From assembly GCA_030041195.1 (NCBI GenBank), contig JASHOI010000552.1:1-5198 (forward strand): a stretch of 5,198 nt of DNA, in the 5' to 3' direction. Every line of letters starts with the position of its first letter. Within the stretch, counting starts at the first letter, position 1. The DNA comes from Streptosporangiaceae bacterium. GTDB lineage: Bacteria > Actinomycetota > Actinomycetes > Streptosporangiales > Streptosporangiaceae. Both the position numbers and the translations under genes were made by a program. The notes beneath the pieces were generated by a model. That model had not been told where the DNA came from. It saw only the letters and a program-made list of their open reading frames with translations, and ran no database searches. Below are positions 4,921-5,198 of the stretch, piece by piece.

Positions 4921-5198
4921 CGCCTCGTCGCCCAGCATCCCAGGCCCGTTATCGACTTGATTGACGCAGCCCTCCATGGCGTTCTGGCCTTTGCAGCCGT
5001 CCGCGTCGAATGCGATAGGCCGCCGCGCTTTCGGCGCAAGCCAATCCGGTCAGTCGCCGCTCCGTCACGATCGAGTTGAGCTCGCCTGAGCGCAGCCGCG
5101 CTCGGCGAACAGACGCACCAGTCCGCTGACTCGGCGAGCCGGCGACACCGCCTCAGCGCGTCACCGCCCGGGCGCCTAACGCCTGGGTGCGTTGATGC

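Larger units (their letters stand above)
4694..5198. other. Region without a supportable gene
   Basis: No frame on either strand here has the codon bias or residue mix of the neighbouring genes. The open frames present (for example 4857 to the window end on the minus strand) are rich in Arg, Ser and Ala and look like by-products of composition. Base composition drops in G+C around 4835-4900 (runs such as GACAACGAATTATCGATTCA) compared with the rest of the window. The stretch holds a bulged hairpin (4725-4760), a CRISPR-repeat-like motif (4883-4920) and a 10-bp palindrome CGCCCGGGCG (5165-5174). It may be an ordinary long intergenic region or decayed accessory DNA. Confidence 0.5.

Noticed and set aside
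3716..4960. Long plus-strand open frame of 414 codons
   Set aside because: It is entirely antisense to lgt for most of its length, and the product is rich in Arg, Asp, Pro and Gln with no domain.
4789..5079. Plus-strand 96-codon frame at the right end
   Set aside because: Codon third positions are not G/C-biased as in the real genes, there is no ribosome site and no recognisable domain.
4857..5198. Minus-strand frame open from the right edge to 4857
   Set aside because: The product is dominated by Arg, Ser and Ala with no family-like segment. It probably stays open because of composition.
4883..5198. CRISPR array
   Set aside because: Only one repeat-like segment exists; no second copy at spacer distance and no cas gene in the window.
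5080..5198. tRNA or terminator at the right end
   Set aside because: The CGCCCGGGCG palindrome and nearby GGCG/CGCC pairs suggest local stems, but no cloverleaf, T-loop consensus or U-tract is present.
1..5198. Insertion sequence or integration site
   Set aside because: No transposase or integrase, no paired terminal inverted repeats with target duplications, and no tRNA-derived direct repeat were seen.

Overview
The window is high-GC DNA with strongly G/C-ending codons, weak or missing Shine-Dalgarno sites, and GTG/TTG starts. This points to an actinomycete, possibly of the Streptosporangiales or Streptomycetales, though no single gene fixes the genus. Three intact genes lie on the minus strand: lgt (prolipoprotein diacylglyceryl transferase), an AlkA-like DNA-3-methyladenine glycosylase, and a class A FAD-dependent monooxygenase of the rifampicin-monooxygenase/polyketide-hydroxylase type. 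A plus-strand remnant of a DHA2-type drug-efflux transporter overlaps the monooxygenase tail to tail.

Layout. Bases 1-300 hold two short minus-strand coding traces of unknown function: one runs off the left edge, and one has no start codon. Bases 314-362 carry an inverted repeat and two perfect 10-bp palindromes. Bases 342-970 are the transporter pseudogene, which keeps what looks like the TM1 motif joined out of frame to the last five membrane segments. The monooxygenase (916-2385), the glycosylase (2496-3410) and lgt (3635-4693) follow, separated by short gaps rich in hairpins. Bases 4694-5198 contain no gene I can support. They do hold a bulged hairpin upstream of lgt and one CRISPR-repeat-like motif.

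How the genes fit together. The monooxygenase and transporter remnant resemble a drug-modification plus efflux module in which the efflux half has decayed. The glycosylase and lgt are housekeeping-type functions with no obvious link to that module, and the 110-bp and 224-bp gaps argue for separate transcription. Lgt is the most unusual gene. It has Gln where the family's conserved Glu (E. coli Glu151) is expected and Gln where the HPSxLYE His is expected. Its C-terminal extension also contains a lipobox-like hydrophobic segment, which is the signal Lgt itself recognises.

Nothing here amounts to a clearly new system. The best leads are the atypical Lgt, the glycosylase with Glu at the expected catalytic Asp position, the collapsed transporter, and the solitary CRISPR-repeat-like motif. 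All family assignments and residue alignments were made by eye and from memory, without a database search.
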